Shown here: positions 38,007 through 45,294 of the stretch, one piece after another
How positions within the stretch are numbered: the first letter of the stretch is position 1
Layout of the letters: every line of letters starts with the position of its first letter
DNA from: an uncultured Erysipelotrichaceae bacterium
GTDB taxonomy: Bacteria > Bacillota_I > Bacilli_A > Erysipelotrichales > Erysipelotrichaceae
DNA: 64,000 bases
Assembly (NCBI GenBank): GCA_937893225.1
Contig: CALBJM010000301.1
Span: 62,001 to 126,000 of the forward strand
Direction: 5' to 3'
Program-made: the position numbers and the translations under genes
Notes under the pieces: model-generated
Databases searched by the model: none
The model's input: the letters and a program-made list of their open reading frames with translations, nothing else
Told to the model about the DNA's origin: nothing

Positions 38007-40886
38007 ATGTTAACTATTACAAAATCAATGTGGTCGTTAATTTCAGATGAAGATGCTGATTTTATCAACCGTATTAAAAAGCGTTTAACGCTTTTGTCGG
38101 CAGATGGTCAAAATCTGATTACTTTATATATGAATGTTGAAAATTCTTCTACATCACTATATGTTCAATCAGGTTGTGTTGACGATTTGATTTTACCGTA
38201 TTTTCATTTCAATAATATCATTGATCAAAGAAAGATCATTGATATTGATGTAAAAGAAACAATGAAAAAAGTCAAACAGGTGTATGATGAAATGGCTTTA
38301 GCATCACCTGGTTTTGAAGTACGTGAACATCAGTTGATGGGTACTTTAAAATGTTTAATTAACAAACATGGTATTTGTGAAGCAGCAACAGGTTGTTTTG
38401 TTGGTGATACGTTAATTTTAACAAATACAGGTTTTGAAACATTGTCATCATTGAGTACGTATTTCAATGGTAAAGCTGTATTTTGTTCTGACGGTAAATT
38501 TCATAACATTATTTCTGCGCATTTATCAAAGTATGTTAAAGATACATTGAAAATTAAATTCAATGATGGTGTTGTTGTTGAATGTACGCCTGACCATTTG
38601 TTTTTGTTAAGCAATGGTAAATATGTAGAAGCTATTAATTTGTTAGCGGAATCACCGGTAGCAGGTGTTTATGGCAGTCGTATTGTTGAGCAGGTGTTTG
38701 CGGAACATTATGTTGAACCTATCCCTGTTTATGATATTGAAGTTGATTGCGACTTGCATAATTTTGCATTAAGTAATGGCGTTATTGTACATAATTCAGG
38801 TAAAACTGAAATTATTGCATCATTGTTTAAATTGATTGATGGGAAAATTCTAGTTATTAACAATCGAACGAATATTCTTAATCAGATCGAAGGTCGTGCT
38901 AGACTTCGTGGCGTTGATCGTAAAATTGAATATTTGAATAGAAACCCTGTTTTGGACAATTCGGACATTATTGTTTCAACTAATAATTTAGTGTGGAATA
39001 TGGTGAAACGTCAAGATCCAAAAATCATGAGATATTTGAAAAGTGTAAGAGCTATTATCGTGGACGAATGTTTTATTGGTTCAACGAAAGTGTTAACAGA
39101 GTTTGGTGAAAAGCAAATTAAAGATATTGTTGAAGGTGAAAGGGTTTGGACATTTAATGAATTGACATCTTGTTATGAATTAAATTCTGTTGAAAAGTTA
39201 ATAGAAAAACCTTTAGTGAAAAATTTAGTGAAAGTAAGCACAAAAACGAAATCTTTTGTTTGCACTGAAGATCATAAAATCTTTACTAAAAATGGTTGGA
39301 AAGAAGCGAAATATTTAACTAATGATGATTATTTATGTGAGGTTTCAGATGGTATCAAAATACGACAACACGCCTTGTTCAATGTGTGGAAAATTAATAT
39401 AACATCCAACAAAGCGACAGAAGGATTATTTACGAAAATTCGGAGTTATTTATTGTTGTCAAGAATGTTCAAAAAAGAAATTGGCACAAGTGGCAAGCAT
39501 AAATATGACGAAAACAAATTTGCGTCGTCGGAATATTATTTCGAAGAGGATGAAAGAACAAAACCCGATGTCAAAAGAAGAAGTTCGGGAAAAAGTAAGC
39601 AATACATTAAAAGCTATGAATTGGAAACCAAAAGTTCATGGTGGAAATGGTTGTGGGCTAACTGTTCCTCAACAAATGTTGCTAAACGAATTAGATGGTT
39701 TTGTAGCAGAGTTTGCAATAAAAACGGGTTTTTCACAAAAAGACAATTCCGGTTATCCAACGTGTTACAAAGTAGATTTGGCGAACGAAAAGCTGAAAAT
39801 TGCCATAGAAGTAGATGGTTTTTCACATTGTTCTTTAAAGGCTCAAGAACGGGATGCAAAGAAAGAAAAGTTTTTAATTTCAATAGAGTGGAAAGTGTTG
39901 AGATTCAAAAATGCGGAGATTCTAAACAATGTGCAAGATTGTGTCCAGAAAGTAAAGTCTATGATTTAACGGTGCAAAATAACCATAATTATTTTGTTGA
40001 AGGATATTTGGTTCACAATTGTCATCACGGTAGCTGTCAGAGCATTGCAATACCTGCAATGATTGCAAATCCGGAATATTTAATTGGGTTTACGGCCTCG
40101 CCTTTTAAAGAAGGTGGTCAGTGCGTTGATGATATTGTGTTGAAAGCGTTGTTTGGTAATTCTTTTTATTACATCTCATCAAAATACTTGCGTGATAAAG
40201 GTTATTCGTCGTTAGTATATTCATATTATATTAATTACGCACCAAAAGCACATGTGTTTTGTCGTGGGTGTACAGATGTGTATAAGAAGTATGTTGCTGA
40301 AAACTTTAATCGTAATGAAGCAGCATATCGTTGTATAGATTTTTGTTATAGAAATAATCTAAAGATTTTAGTCATGGTTAGTCGTATTGAACATGGTAAA
40401 GCTATTCTTCGGGAAATGGAAGACAGGGGGATTAAAGCTTTATTCATGTGTGGTGGCAATACTATTTATGAAGCTACTAATGCGACAGAAAAAACTAAAA
40501 AAGGTATGGTTCAGCATGTTGTAGTAGAGCGTAAAGGTAATGCTGAAACCATTAAGAAAGCTATTCGTGAAGAAGGTTATCGTGTAATTGTTGGAAATGT
40601 TGTTTTTAATGAGGGTATCGATGTACCAGAATTTGATGTAGGTATTTTGATGGATGCAGGTAAAAACATTATTTCACATGTTCAGCGTATTGGTCGTGTG
40701 ACTAGAAGAAAAGATAAAGGGCTGAATTGTTCAGTTTTCGTTGATTTTAATGATAAAGGTCATCCATATCTTGAGTCATGGGTTCGTGAACGAAAAAAAC
40801 ATTTGGCGGATGAGGGCATTCCAGAAATTAATGAAGATCAGTTTAAACTGTTAATTCAGAAAATGGGCGCCTCAAAGTTAGGTTGA
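38007..40886 (+). CDS. uvsW: UvsW-like SF2 helicase with two inteins
   Basis: A 959-residue precursor. Removing two inteins (residues 130-263 and 355-671) leaves about 508 residues, close to T4 UvsW (503). Extein motifs: Walker A ICEAATG joined to SGKTEI, Walker B/DEAH-type IIVDE joined to CHHGSC, motif III-like IGFTASPF, motif V VVFNEGIDVPEFDVG and motif VI HVQRIGRVTRRKDKG. UvsW unwinds branched DNA and R-loops and drives branch migration in recombination-dependent replication. Both inteins break ATPase motifs, so the enzyme should be inactive until spliced. The second intein also carries a nested endonuclease frame. GGAAGAA lies before the ATG. Confidence 0.88.
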   Translation: MLTITKSMWSLISDEDADFINRIKKRLTLLSADGQNLITLYMNVENSSTSLYVQSGCVDDLILPYFHFNNIIDQRKIIDIDVKETMKKVKQVYDEMALASPGFEVREHQLMGTLKCLINKHGICEAATGCFVGDTLILTNTGFETLSSLSTYFNGKAVFCSDGKFHNIISAHLSKYVKDTLKIKFNDGVVVECTPDHLFLLSNGKYVEAINLLAESPVAGVYGSRIVEQVFAEHYVEPIPVYDIEVDCDLHNFALSNGVIVHNSGKTEIIASLFKLIDGKILVINNRTNILNQIEGRARLRGVDRKIEYLNRNPVLDNSDIIVSTNNLVWNMVKRQDPKIMRYLKSVRAIIVDECFIGSTKVLTEFGEKQIKDIVEGERVWTFNELTSCYELNSVEKLIEKPLVKNLVKVSTKTKSFVCTEDHKIFTKNGWKEAKYLTNDDYLCEVSDGIKIRQHALFNVWKINITSNKATEGLFTKIRSYLLLSRMFKKEIGTSGKHKYDENKFASSEYYFEEDERTKPDVKRRSSGKSKQYIKSYELETKSSWWKWLWANCSSTNVAKRIRWFCSRVCNKNGFFTKRQFRLSNVLQSRFGERKAENCHRSRWFFTLFFKGSRTGCKERKVFNFNRVESVEIQKCGDSKQCARLCPESKVYDLTVQNNHNYFVEGYLVHNCHHGSCQSIAIPAMIANPEYLIGFTASPFKEGGQCVDDIVLKALFGNSFYYISSKYLRDKGYSSLVYSYYINYAPKAHVFCRGCTDVYKKYVAENFNRNEAAYRCIDFCYRNNLKILVMVSRIEHGKAILREMEDRGIKALFMCGGNTIYEATNATEKTKKGMVQHVVVERKGNAETIKKAIREEGYRVIVGNVVFNEGIDVPEFDVGILMDAGKNIISHVQRIGRVTRRKDKGLNCSVFVDFNDKGHPYLESWVRERKKHLADEGIPEINEDQFKLLIQKMGASKLG
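38394..38795 (+). other. Mini-intein 1 in UvsW-like helicase (Walker A site)
   Basis: 134 residues from Cys130 (CFVGDTLIL, block A) to Asn263 (VIVHN, block G), followed by Ser+1. Block B is VECTPDHLFLLSNGKY and block F is PVYDIEVDCDLHNFALSNG. There is no endonuclease domain. It splits the P-loop between ATG and SGKT. Confidence 0.93.
39069..40019 (+). other. Intein 2 in UvsW-like helicase (DEAH-type box site) with out-of-frame linker
   Basis: 317 residues from Cys355 (CFIGSTKVL, block A) to Asn671 (YLVHN), followed by Cys+1. Block B is SFVCTEDHKIFTKNGWKEA and block F is KVYDLTVQNNHNYFVEG. Between them, about 200 residues are odd: rich in Cys, Trp, Arg and Ser, with no recognisable fold. In another frame the same bases encode a homing endonuclease. 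The intein interrupts VDE and CHH of the DEAH-type motif. Confidence 0.88.
39349..39969 (+). pseudogene. Homing-endonuclease frame nested out of frame inside intein 2
   Basis: In the frame shifted +1 from the intein, an ATG at 39349 with GAGG 6 bases upstream opens a reading frame that ends with TAA at 39967-39969, inside intein block F. It encodes a zinc ribbon (PCSMCGK...YCCQECSKKK), a basic linker with KKEEVREKV-like helix and a DUF559/Vsr-like nuclease core (YKVDLANEKLKIAIEVDG, then a His and WKVLRFKNAEIL). One TAA at 39400-39402 (codon 18) interrupts it; after that it is open from 39403. Translation could restart at TTG 39481 or ATG 39505, keeping the nuclease but losing the ribbon. The zinc ribbon resembles that of the endonuclease at 20220-21878. 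It may be decaying, or the stop may be recent. Confidence 0.65.
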
Positions 40887-40924
40887 TCTGTTGGCAACAT
40901 AGTTCTATTTGAAAAGGATTTGAT

Positions 40925-41881
40925 ATGGAAAACGAAAACGAAGAAGTTGTACAGGATACAACGTATGATTTTGAATTTGAAATGCAGCAGAAAATTGTTG
41001 CTTTGCTTTTTCAGGATTTTACCTATTTGTCAACAGTTGGTGTTGAATTAATTAAACCGTCTTTTTTTGATAACGTATATTTACAGAATATTTGTAAATG
41101 GATTATTACGTATTATGAACAGTATCATACAAAACCGACTGAAGCTGTTTTATTGACTGAACTGAATAATTATTCAAGCAAGTTTAATATTCCAATTTCT
41201 GAACAGGAAAATTTTGCGTCTTGCATTCGTAGTTTAACTACAACTGTAATCGATGATGCGCAGTATATTAAAGATCAAGCTTTAGATTTTGCTAAAAGTG
41301 TTGCAATGCGTGACGCTATTGGTAAATTGGTTGATATTTATGATAAATCACATGATTACGAAAAAGCTGTAACTATTATTGAAGATGCTTTATCAGTTGG
41401 CGCAGGTGCTAATTTAGGTTTGGATTTGCTCGATTCGCTTTATGAATTACCGCAGATGTTGCGTGAAAGTTATAGTCGAGATCAAATGTTTATGACAGGC
41501 ATTCCTTCACTTGATGATGCTTTTGGTGGTGGTATTGCTAAAGGTGAATTGTATGTATTTTGTCTTGCAGGTGATACAAAAGTCAAAACAAATAAAGGTT
41601 TTTTTGCAATTAAGGATTTGGTAGATAACTTTAAAGATAAAAAAGCATATTCAGTAGATGAAAACGGCAATACTTTTGAAACTGATATTTATCGTGTTTG
41701 GAAAACTAGAGATACTGATGAGTTGATGGAATTGACGTTTGATAATGGTTATACGATTAAATGTACACCAGATCATAAATTTCGTATCACAAACCCTAAA
41801 GCGGATGACAAAACTGTTATTTGGTCTGAAGGTGTGGCATATAAAAAAGCGGAAGATTTAACTGAAGATGATGAATTTTAA
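40925..41881 (+). CDS. Replicative helicase (gp41/DnaB-like), N-terminal half with N-intein
   Basis: 318 residues: an N-extein of 212 (helical DnaB N-domain, about 10-165; then the RecA-fold start MFMTGIPSLDDAFGGGIAKG ending LYVF) followed by an N-intein of 106 residues starting at Cys213 (CLAGDTKVKTNKGF) with block B NGYTIKCTPDHKFRI. The ORF ends at TAA 41879-41881. The P-loop is absent here and is supplied by the next gene half. Joined, the exteins give GELYVF plus CGAPGRGKSKF and about 463 residues, like T4 gp41 (475). Protein trans-splicing is needed to form the helicase, which unwinds DNA ahead of the polymerase. AAGGA lies before the ATG. Confidence 0.9.
   Translation: MENENEEVVQDTTYDFEFEMQQKIVALLFQDFTYLSTVGVELIKPSFFDNVYLQNICKWIITYYEQYHTKPTEAVLLTELNNYSSKFNIPISEQENFASCIRSLTTTVIDDAQYIKDQALDFAKSVAMRDAIGKLVDIYDKSHDYEKAVTIIEDALSVGAGANLGLDLLDSLYELPQMLRESYSRDQMFMTGIPSLDDAFGGGIAKGELYVFCLAGDTKVKTNKGFFAIKDLVDNFKDKKAYSVDENGNTFETDIYRVWKTRDTDELMELTFDNGYTIKCTPDHKFRITNPKADDKTVIWSEGVAYKKAEDLTEDDEF
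41561..41878 (+). other. N-terminal half of split intein in the helicase
   Basis: 106 residues, from Cys1 to the stop of the first ORF. Block A (CLAGDTKVKT) and block B (CTPDHKFRI) are intact and no endonuclease is present. The size is as in known naturally split phage and cyanobacterial inteins (about 90-105 residues). Confidence 0.9.
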
Positions 41882-42008
41882 AACATTAAAGGTTGACGAA
41901 CTGTCTGATTTTGTGATAACATCACTGAAGTTTTTATACAAAAACGATTTGGATTATGTTCTGAAGTTGGGGTTAAGCGAGGAAGTTATTGATGAAATTA
42001 GTAAATAA
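41868..42008 (+). CDS. 46-codon ORF bridging the two split-intein halves
   Basis: An ATG-ATG start lies 11 bases before the stop of the N-half, in the +1 frame, and the ORF runs to TAA at 42006-42008, 17 bases into the C-half gene. The product (MMNFKTLKVDELSDFVITSL..., ending SEEVIDEISK) looks like a small helical protein. GGAAG lies upstream. The overlaps at both ends would couple translation of all three ORFs. It may be a real small protein, or a piece of the former intein linker separated by two +1 shifts. No similarity is recognised. Confidence 0.45.
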   Translation: MMNFKTLKVDELSDFVITSLKFLYKNDLDYVLKLGLSEEVIDEISK

Positions 42009-42108
42009 AAAACGTATTCACCTTGATGAAAAGGTTCCTGTTTATAATTTGACAGTCGATAACAAGTATCATAACTTCGAGTTAAGTCATTGTTTTTACA
42101 GCAAAAAC
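41992..42108 (+). other. C-terminal half of split intein in the helicase
   Basis: 39 residues with block F (VYNLTVDNKYHNFEL) and the terminal Asn followed by Cys. The penultimate residue is Lys rather than the usual His. The length matches known split C-inteins (about 35-45 residues). Confidence 0.88.
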
Positions 42109-42864
42109 TGCGGTGCTCCTGGTCGTGGCAAAAGTAAGTTCTTGAGTTTTTTGGCATATCAGGCAATATTTCAGAGGCGCCCTGTTGTTTATTTTTCGTT
42201 TGAATGGTCCGAGAAAGAAGTGTTGTCAAACATTATTTCGTGTGCAACTGGCATGTCAATGCGTGATTTGTTAGACGAGTCACAAATAGACAAATACAAA
42301 CAGCGCGTTCAGAAGATTAAGTATTGGGCACCTAATGTAAGAACGATTTACTATTCTAATAAAACGGTATCTGCGAACCATTTGAGAACATATTTAACGA
42401 AGTTGCATTCATTGGAAAATTTTGATCCAGGTTTGATTATTGTTGATTATGCGGATTTGATGTTGCCTAATAAACAGACAAAAAGGTCATCTGAAAGTAC
42501 GTATGAAGAAATGGGTACAATCTTTTATGACTTGAAAGCATTGGCTGATCAGTTTAATTGTCCAGTTGTTACAGGTTCACAATTAGGTAAAGCGGCATGG
42601 AATACTGAAGACAATGAAGTCGCATCACAGGATATGTTAGCAGATTCGTCTAGAAAGGCACATGTTGCATATGGTATTGTTACACTGAACCAAACGCGTG
42701 AAGAATCTGACAATGGTAAGATGCGTCTATATGTTGCTAAAGCACGTCGTGGTAAAACAAATACAACTGTATATGTAGATTTTGATAAATCAATAAATTT
42801 TGTTAAAGAATGTGAACCATATGACGTTAAAGAAATGAAGAAAGCAGCTAATGGCGGTAAATAA
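41992..42864 (+). CDS. Replicative helicase (gp41/DnaB-like), C-terminal half with C-intein
   Basis: ATG at 41992 with GAGGAA 7 bases upstream (the frame opens one TTG earlier). The first 39 residues are the C-intein (block F VPVYNLTVDNKYHNFELS, ending FYSKN), then Cys+1 starts the C-extein at 42109 with the Walker A remainder CGAPGRGKS. The 251-residue C-extein has Walker B LIIVDYADLMLP, an H3-like QLGKAAWN and the arginine-finger region VAKARRGK. The start of the primase gene overlaps its stop (TAATG), as expected for a helicase-primase pair. Confidence 0.9.
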   Translation: MKLVNKKRIHLDEKVPVYNLTVDNKYHNFELSHCFYSKNCGAPGRGKSKFLSFLAYQAIFQRRPVVYFSFEWSEKEVLSNIISCATGMSMRDLLDESQIDKYKQRVQKIKYWAPNVRTIYYSNKTVSANHLRTYLTKLHSLENFDPGLIIVDYADLMLPNKQTKRSSESTYEEMGTIFYDLKALADQFNCPVVTGSQLGKAAWNTEDNEVASQDMLADSSRKAHVAYGIVTLNQTREESDNGKMRLYVAKARRGKTNTTVYVDFDKSINFVKECEPYDVKEMKKAANGGK

Positions 42865-43847
42865 TGGACGATGTACGTGTTGAAAGTTTAAGGGATATTG
42901 ACTTAACAGCGAATGTAGATCAGTATGTTACGCATTGCCCAAATTGTAGAATGTTAGGTAAACGTAATGACGATTACAAGTTGAGTGTGTCTCTTGAAAA
43001 AAACGTGTTTCATTGTTATCGTTGCGGGTGGTCGGGTCGAGCTGATCAGCTGTTACAAGGGTATGTGAACGGCAGTGCGTTATTAAGATATAAATTAGAT
43101 TCGATTGATACTAAACAACGCGCTCGTTATACATCATCTAGTGGTTTATTAATTCAAGCTGAACTGATTGATTTTGATAATGTTGCGATCAAAATTGATC
43201 GTTCATTTGTTAATGCTGTTGAGTATTTAAAGTCTAGACATATTACTTTTGAAGAGATCCAGAAGTATGATATTCGTATAGGACAAGGTAGGTATCGTGG
43301 AAGAATTGTTGTTCCTACATTTGATTTGAACAACAATGTTGTTTATTTGGTTGCACGTGATTATGTGTCTGAAAACCCTGAAGCTAAATATATTAATCCG
43401 CAAGGAAGCCACAAGTCTTTTGCAGTGTGGAATATTCAGAATGTACCTGTTAATGGTAAAGTGATTGTGACTGAAGGTGTGTTTTCAGGTATTGCAGCTA
43501 ATAGAAATACACCTGAAGATGTTACAGCTATTTCTATTTTTGGTAAAGCTTTAGCTGATACACAAGCAAGGATTATTGCGTCGAAAAAACCAATCGAAGT
43601 ATCTTTTAGTTTCGACGGGGATGTTTCTTTGAATGAAATTAGAAATAACTATCAGATATTGCGTAAATATTATAATGGAAAGGTTACTTTAATTAAATTA
43701 ATTAATGAAGAAGATCCTGATAATATGAAGCCTGAAACATATTTAGATAGGTATCAAAAGAGAACGGAATTTAGATATTTATCAATGCCTTCTTTTAAGA
43801 GTTGTAATAAAATAAAGCAATCTGAAGTTTGTAAAATTTTTGTTTGA
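42864..43847 (+). CDS. DNA primase, gp61/DnaG-like
   Basis: A 327-residue primase. The N-terminal zinc-binding domain is at about residues 20-65 (HCPNC...FHCYRCGWSGRADQLL). A DnaG-type N-fold follows (VEYLKSRHITFEEIQKYDIR, GRYRGRIVVPTFD). The TOPRIM metal motifs are at about 190-260 (VIVTEGVFSG and SFSFDGDVS). It makes RNA primers at the replication fork with the helicase encoded just upstream. It is close in size to T4 gp61 (342 residues). No intein is present. Confidence 0.92.
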   Translation: MDDVRVESLRDIDLTANVDQYVTHCPNCRMLGKRNDDYKLSVSLEKNVFHCYRCGWSGRADQLLQGYVNGSALLRYKLDSIDTKQRARYTSSSGLLIQAELIDFDNVAIKIDRSFVNAVEYLKSRHITFEEIQKYDIRIGQGRYRGRIVVPTFDLNNNVVYLVARDYVSENPEAKYINPQGSHKSFAVWNIQNVPVNGKVIVTEGVFSGIAANRNTPEDVTAISIFGKALADTQARIIASKKPIEVSFSFDGDVSLNEIRNNYQILRKYYNGKVTLIKLINEEDPDNMKPETYLDRYQKRTEFRYLSMPSFKSCNKIKQSEVCKIFV

Positions 43848-43871
43848 CATAATATTTGTAGTCTTTAAACT
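43844..43871 (+). promoter_or_regulatory. Sigma70-like promoter for sigma-like gene
   Basis: TTGACA (43844-43849) overlaps the primase stop, then a 16-nt spacer and TAAACT (43866-43871). Transcription would start near 43878, inside the inverted repeat described next. Confidence 0.6.
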
Positions 43872-43901
43872 TTAACTTGAAATTTAAATCAAGTTAAAGG
43901 G
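43870..43901 (+). promoter_or_regulatory. Inverted repeat over promoter start and ribosome-binding site
   Basis: A perfect 11-bp inverted repeat, CTTTAACTTGA (43870-43880) and TCAAGTTAAAG (43889-43899), with an 8-nt spacer. Its right arm covers AAAG of the ribosome-binding site AAAGGG (43896-43901) before the ATG at 43909. In read-through RNA it could hide that site; as DNA it could be a repressor operator. Confidence 0.6.
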
Positions 43902-43908
43902 ATAACTT

Positions 43909-44700
43909 ATGCCTAGACAACTTACAAAAGAAGAAAAAAATATTATTTTAACGTGTCGAAATTATGACAATTGTTGTTTGCTAGCTATTCAGCATCTTGA
44001 TAAATATATTAACAAATTTGCATTTCGTTTGAGAAATGCTATTGGAACAACAGATGATTATAAACAAGAGTTAAAGCTTAAAGCTTTAAAAGTGTTCCGA
44101 CAGTATGAATTTGAATTAACTATTTTACGCGAAGATGCAACTATTCAAGATTTGATATTTATGGCAGTTCGAATTATTCATAATAGGTTTGCCGACTTAA
44201 GTATGGAATTTTCGAAGAAAAAAGATACCTCAATGTTTCTGAATAGTTTAGATGATTCAGATGAAAGAAATCCAGAAAAAGATTTATATGAATTTAGTAC
44301 AACGGATGCGCCTATACAAATAACGTATTATCAAGACGAAGAGAGTGTTTCAGAAACAAATAATTTAGTTGAAAGATTGATTCAGAATCTAGAAGTATCA
44401 GAAATGCCATATGAAACAATTGGCTATTTACGTGAATCAATTTCTCCTTCAGATAGTACAGAAGCCCGCTACGAAAAATGGCTTCGAATAACAAACCCTA
44501 AAAACCCGCATAAAAATAAAGGAATACCAGCAAAAGTTATTTGTGAAGAGTTGGGCATCGAGTATTCCAAGATGAGTAAAATAAAAGAAATTATTGGTAT
44601 GAATTTGATTAAATTAGGTATTGATCCTAGTTTAATTCTAAAAAGTATAGTTATTGCTGATGATACATGGCGCAATTATGGTTTAAGGAAACCTAAATAA
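43909..44700 (+). CDS. Possible sigma factor-like protein (263 aa)
   Basis: Residues about 25-120 resemble sigma70 region 2: helices KYINKFAFRLRNAIGTTDDY, KQELKLKALKVFRQYE and a following FMAVRIIHNRFADL. The C-terminal 70 residues (IPAKVICEELGIEYSKMSKI) look like a region 4-type helix-turn-helix. An acidic linker separates them. By place and layout it could be a late sigma factor like T4 gp55 (185 residues), but similarity by eye is modest. A small LuxR-type HTH protein follows directly, suggesting a transcription-control pair. Its leader carries an inverted repeat over the ribosome-binding site. Confidence 0.5.
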   Translation: MPRQLTKEEKNIILTCRNYDNCCLLAIQHLDKYINKFAFRLRNAIGTTDDYKQELKLKALKVFRQYEFELTILREDATIQDLIFMAVRIIHNRFADLSMEFSKKKDTSMFLNSLDDSDERNPEKDLYEFSTTDAPIQITYYQDEESVSETNNLVERLIQNLEVSEMPYETIGYLRESISPSDSTEARYEKWLRITNPKNPHKNKGIPAKVICEELGIEYSKMSKIKEIIGMNLIKLGIDPSLILKSIVIADDTWRNYGLRKPK

Positions 44701-44946
44701 ATGTCAAAAGATGCTATTTATTTTGCATTGCAAGATACAAACGAAAAAGAAAGAAGTATTTTAAAGTTGATGGCTTTTGGATATTCAAATTCGGAAATTT
44801 CAAAAGAATTAAATATTATTAAACCTACTTTAGAATATCAAATTAAAAAACTTTATAGAAAATTTGATGTTGAAAACAAAAGAGAATTGTTGACATTATT
44901 CCTAGACGACTATATTGTTAAAATTCTAAATTCACCAATAATTTGA
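44701..44946 (+). CDS. Small LuxR/GerE-type helix-turn-helix protein
   Basis: 81 residues that are essentially one GerE HTH domain: TNEKERSILKLMAFGYSNSE, ISKELNIIKPTLEYQIKKLY and RKFDVENKRELL match the LuxR pattern (E...L...G.S..EIA..L.....TV..H...I..KL.V..R..L). There is no receiver or sensor domain. It starts right after the stop of the sigma-like gene, with AAGGAA upstream inside that gene. It probably binds DNA to control phage promoters. Confidence 0.75.
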   Translation: MSKDAIYFALQDTNEKERSILKLMAFGYSNSEISKELNIIKPTLEYQIKKLYRKFDVENKRELLTLFLDDYIVKILNSPII

Positions 44947-44953
44947 GGTCTTT

Positions 44954-45196
44954 ATGATTTACTATTTCACAAACGATGAAGCGGAAATTTCTGTAGATAA
45001 AAAGAAAAAGCGGTTCAAAATCAAACCTTTAAAAGAAAATATTGCCAAATCTTTACGGATGATGCAGTCGCAAGATGAAGTTTTAGGAAAAGGAACGGAA
45101 ATTGAAGTTTTTAAAAATGATAAAGTTCAGTTGAATGATGTAACGTTGCATGTTCAAGATGCAACAGGTTCATGGTCAGGAACGTTCAAATTTTAA
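44954..45196 (+). CDS. Uncharacterised small protein (80 aa)
   Basis: No family recognised. A Lys-rich N-terminal part (VDKKKKRFKIKPLKENIAKS) and a beta-like C-terminus (VTLHVQDATGSWSGTFKF). GAGG lies before the ATG. It is the last gene of the sigma-like cluster. Confidence 0.6.
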   Translation: MIYYFTNDEAEISVDKKKKRFKIKPLKENIAKSLRMMQSQDEVLGKGTEIEVFKNDKVQLNDVTLHVQDATGSWSGTFKF

Positions 45197-45211
45197 TTTT
45201 TAAAATAGTTC

Positions 45212-45240
45212 TTGCAAAACCTTCGATTCTTTGATATGTT
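45212..45240 (+). promoter_or_regulatory. Sigma70-like promoter before the recombination/SSB cluster
   Basis: TTGCAA (45212-45217), 17-nt spacer, TATGTT (45235-45240). The leader has a small CCGTT-AAA-AACGG hairpin and a strong GGAGG ribosome-binding site before 45295. Confidence 0.6.
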
Positions 45241-45294
45241 ATTTGTTACCCGTTAAAAACGGTTTAACTAGTCAAGGAATCGGAGGTTTCTTTT

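Noticed and set aside
39400..39402. Recoded stop codon (alternative genetic code)
   Set aside because: TAA, TGA and TAG all end genes in this window with correct spacing to the next start (for example TAG at 45750, 54355 and 63332), so a genome-wide recoding is not supported.
41879..41994. Simple frameshift error instead of a split intein
   Set aside because: Two separate +1 changes would be needed, the C-half has its own good ribosome-binding site and ATG, and the sizes of both halves match known split inteins. Kept as a refutation test, not as the main reading.
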